DNA of 64,000 bases, taken from positions 301,451 to 365,450 of the forward strand of contig NW_005178551.1 of the NCBI RefSeq assembly GCF_000350225.1. The letters are read 5' to 3'. Shown one piece after another: positions 63,356-64,000 of this stretch. Below the pieces are notes generated by a model, which saw nothing but the letters and a program-made list of their open reading frames with translations, was not told where the DNA came from and made no database searches. This DNA comes from Chondrus crispus (lineage: Eukaryota > Rhodophyta > Florideophyceae > Gigartinales > Gigartinaceae). How positions within the stretch are numbered: position 1 is the stretch's first letter; each line of letters starts with the position of its first letter. The translations under genes were made by a program, and so were the position numbers.

Positions 63356-64000
63356 TCGACATTGTCGGTTCGGTGTACGTCTTGAACGTGAGACGTTTTG
63401 ACGAGAGGTTTCTCACGCCTTTCGGAATAACCAAAAGGTTCTCTGGTCCAAGCTGGTAAGACCGGTGAAGGATCTCGTCACCCAGAAACAGGAACCCATC
63501 TCCTCTCGTGACGTAGAACGGAATTTCTGCCTCCGTCCCACTCATGTCGGCCACGGGGAGGTCCCAAACCCCAATAGTGACCTCGGCGTCGCTACAGCTT
63601 TTGCCATATCCGTGCAAGAACGGTTCACAGTCCAGTCGTCGAAGTTTGAAAGGAATGTTAATGGCAGTGCAGAGGGCTGCGGCGCAAGCAATTCCTCCAA
63701 CACTTCCGGGACATCCCGGATCTATAATGGGATTTGGATCCGGAATTCTCGGATTAATATCGGAGGTGGCTCCGGGTGGCTGACTAGGCTTGCCTGTTTG
63801 ACGAGCCGCCGGAGCCTCTCCGAAAAAACGAGGGGTGCGCTCCAGAGCTCCCGTCACCGAGGTCCCGGCGCGTCCTCTTTTTCATGGTGAAGGCGCTGGG
63901 TTCCTTGCACTCTGTTTCTCCTCTGTAGTGACCACGCTCCCCGCAGTCATAGAAAATGGACTGGGTTTCGTGGTCTGAAGACAGCTGCCCCTTGCGACTG
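63279..64000 (-). pseudogene. Copia protease and zinc-knuckle region
   Basis: A protease-like block, PIIDPGCPGSVGGIAC, corresponds to the active-site region of copia aspartic proteases. Upstream, near 63930-63950, FYDCGERGHYRGETECK resembles the gag zinc knuckle. The element continues beyond the right edge of the window. Confidence 0.65.

Larger units (their letters stand above)
50911..64000 (-). mobile_element. Ty1/copia element, interrupted, continuing past the window
   Basis: Minus-strand pieces in correct copia order run from right to left: zinc knuckle and protease (about 63940-63279), integrase (63355-61585), reverse transcriptase (60136-59159) and the RNase H end (51381-50911). The order protease-integrase-RT-RNase H defines Ty1/copia. 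Three LTR-element insertions split it (51382-59153, 60137-60723 and 60846-61584), and a few further breaks are present. I saw no LTR at its left end, and the right end is outside the window. It is older than the insertions it carries. Confidence 0.85.

Overview
This window is eukaryotic nuclear DNA. Host genes are intron-poor: an 11.4-kb VPS13 gene is one open frame, and the few introns seen are 110-310 bp. These genes sit in an island between about 21 and 46 kb, between thick layers of mobile elements. Compact genes, moderate-to-high GC and abundant LTR elements fit a florideophyte red alga such as Chondrus crispus. That species guess is inference; nothing in the window proves it.

Left flank (1-21 kb). 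A Mutator-like DNA transposon (534-4140) has matching inverted ends and a 9-bp target duplication. It is followed by a minus-strand LINE whose reverse transcriptase and tail lie at 4.3-6.7 kb and whose likely N-terminal part lies at 15.5-17.5 kb. The two parts are separated by a repeat-rich segment and by a Ty3/gypsy chromovirus-type element (7000-14738, minus) with near-identical 594-bp LTRs and a CCTGG duplication. A degraded PIF/Harbinger transposase follows at 18.5-19.6 kb.

Gene island (21-46 kb). In order: CCR4-NOT subunit NOT2 (minus), ribosomal protein eL22 (minus, three exons including a 12-nt first exon), a WD40-RING-pseudokinase protein (plus, divergent from eL22), an SDR-family protein (minus, partly hidden by a 251-bp assembly gap), a cyclophilin (minus, two exons), an unrecognised helical protein (plus) and VPS13 (minus, with a terminal UBA-like domain). 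The genes serve mRNA turnover, translation, protein folding, lipid transfer and probably ubiquitin signalling. They are housekeeping neighbours, not one pathway. A pogo-type MITE and several minisatellites lie between them.

Right flank (46-64 kb). A Tc1/mariner element with about 200-bp inverted ends (46397-47972) is followed by a pogo/Tigger remnant lacking its catalytic core and an unrecognised plus-strand coding stretch. A Ty1/copia element on the minus strand then runs from 50.9 kb past the window edge. It is interrupted by a second chromovirus-type element (51382-59153, plus, 672-bp LTRs, AGGTA duplication) and by two solo LTRs.

Points most worth a second look: the WD40-RING-pseudokinase architecture; a J-domain-like protein carried by the Mutator element; arrays of about 25 short hairpins in the 3' part of the first gypsy element, with related hairpins in the second; gypsy elements that look recently inserted but show no recognisable reverse transcriptase; and the UBA-like end of VPS13.
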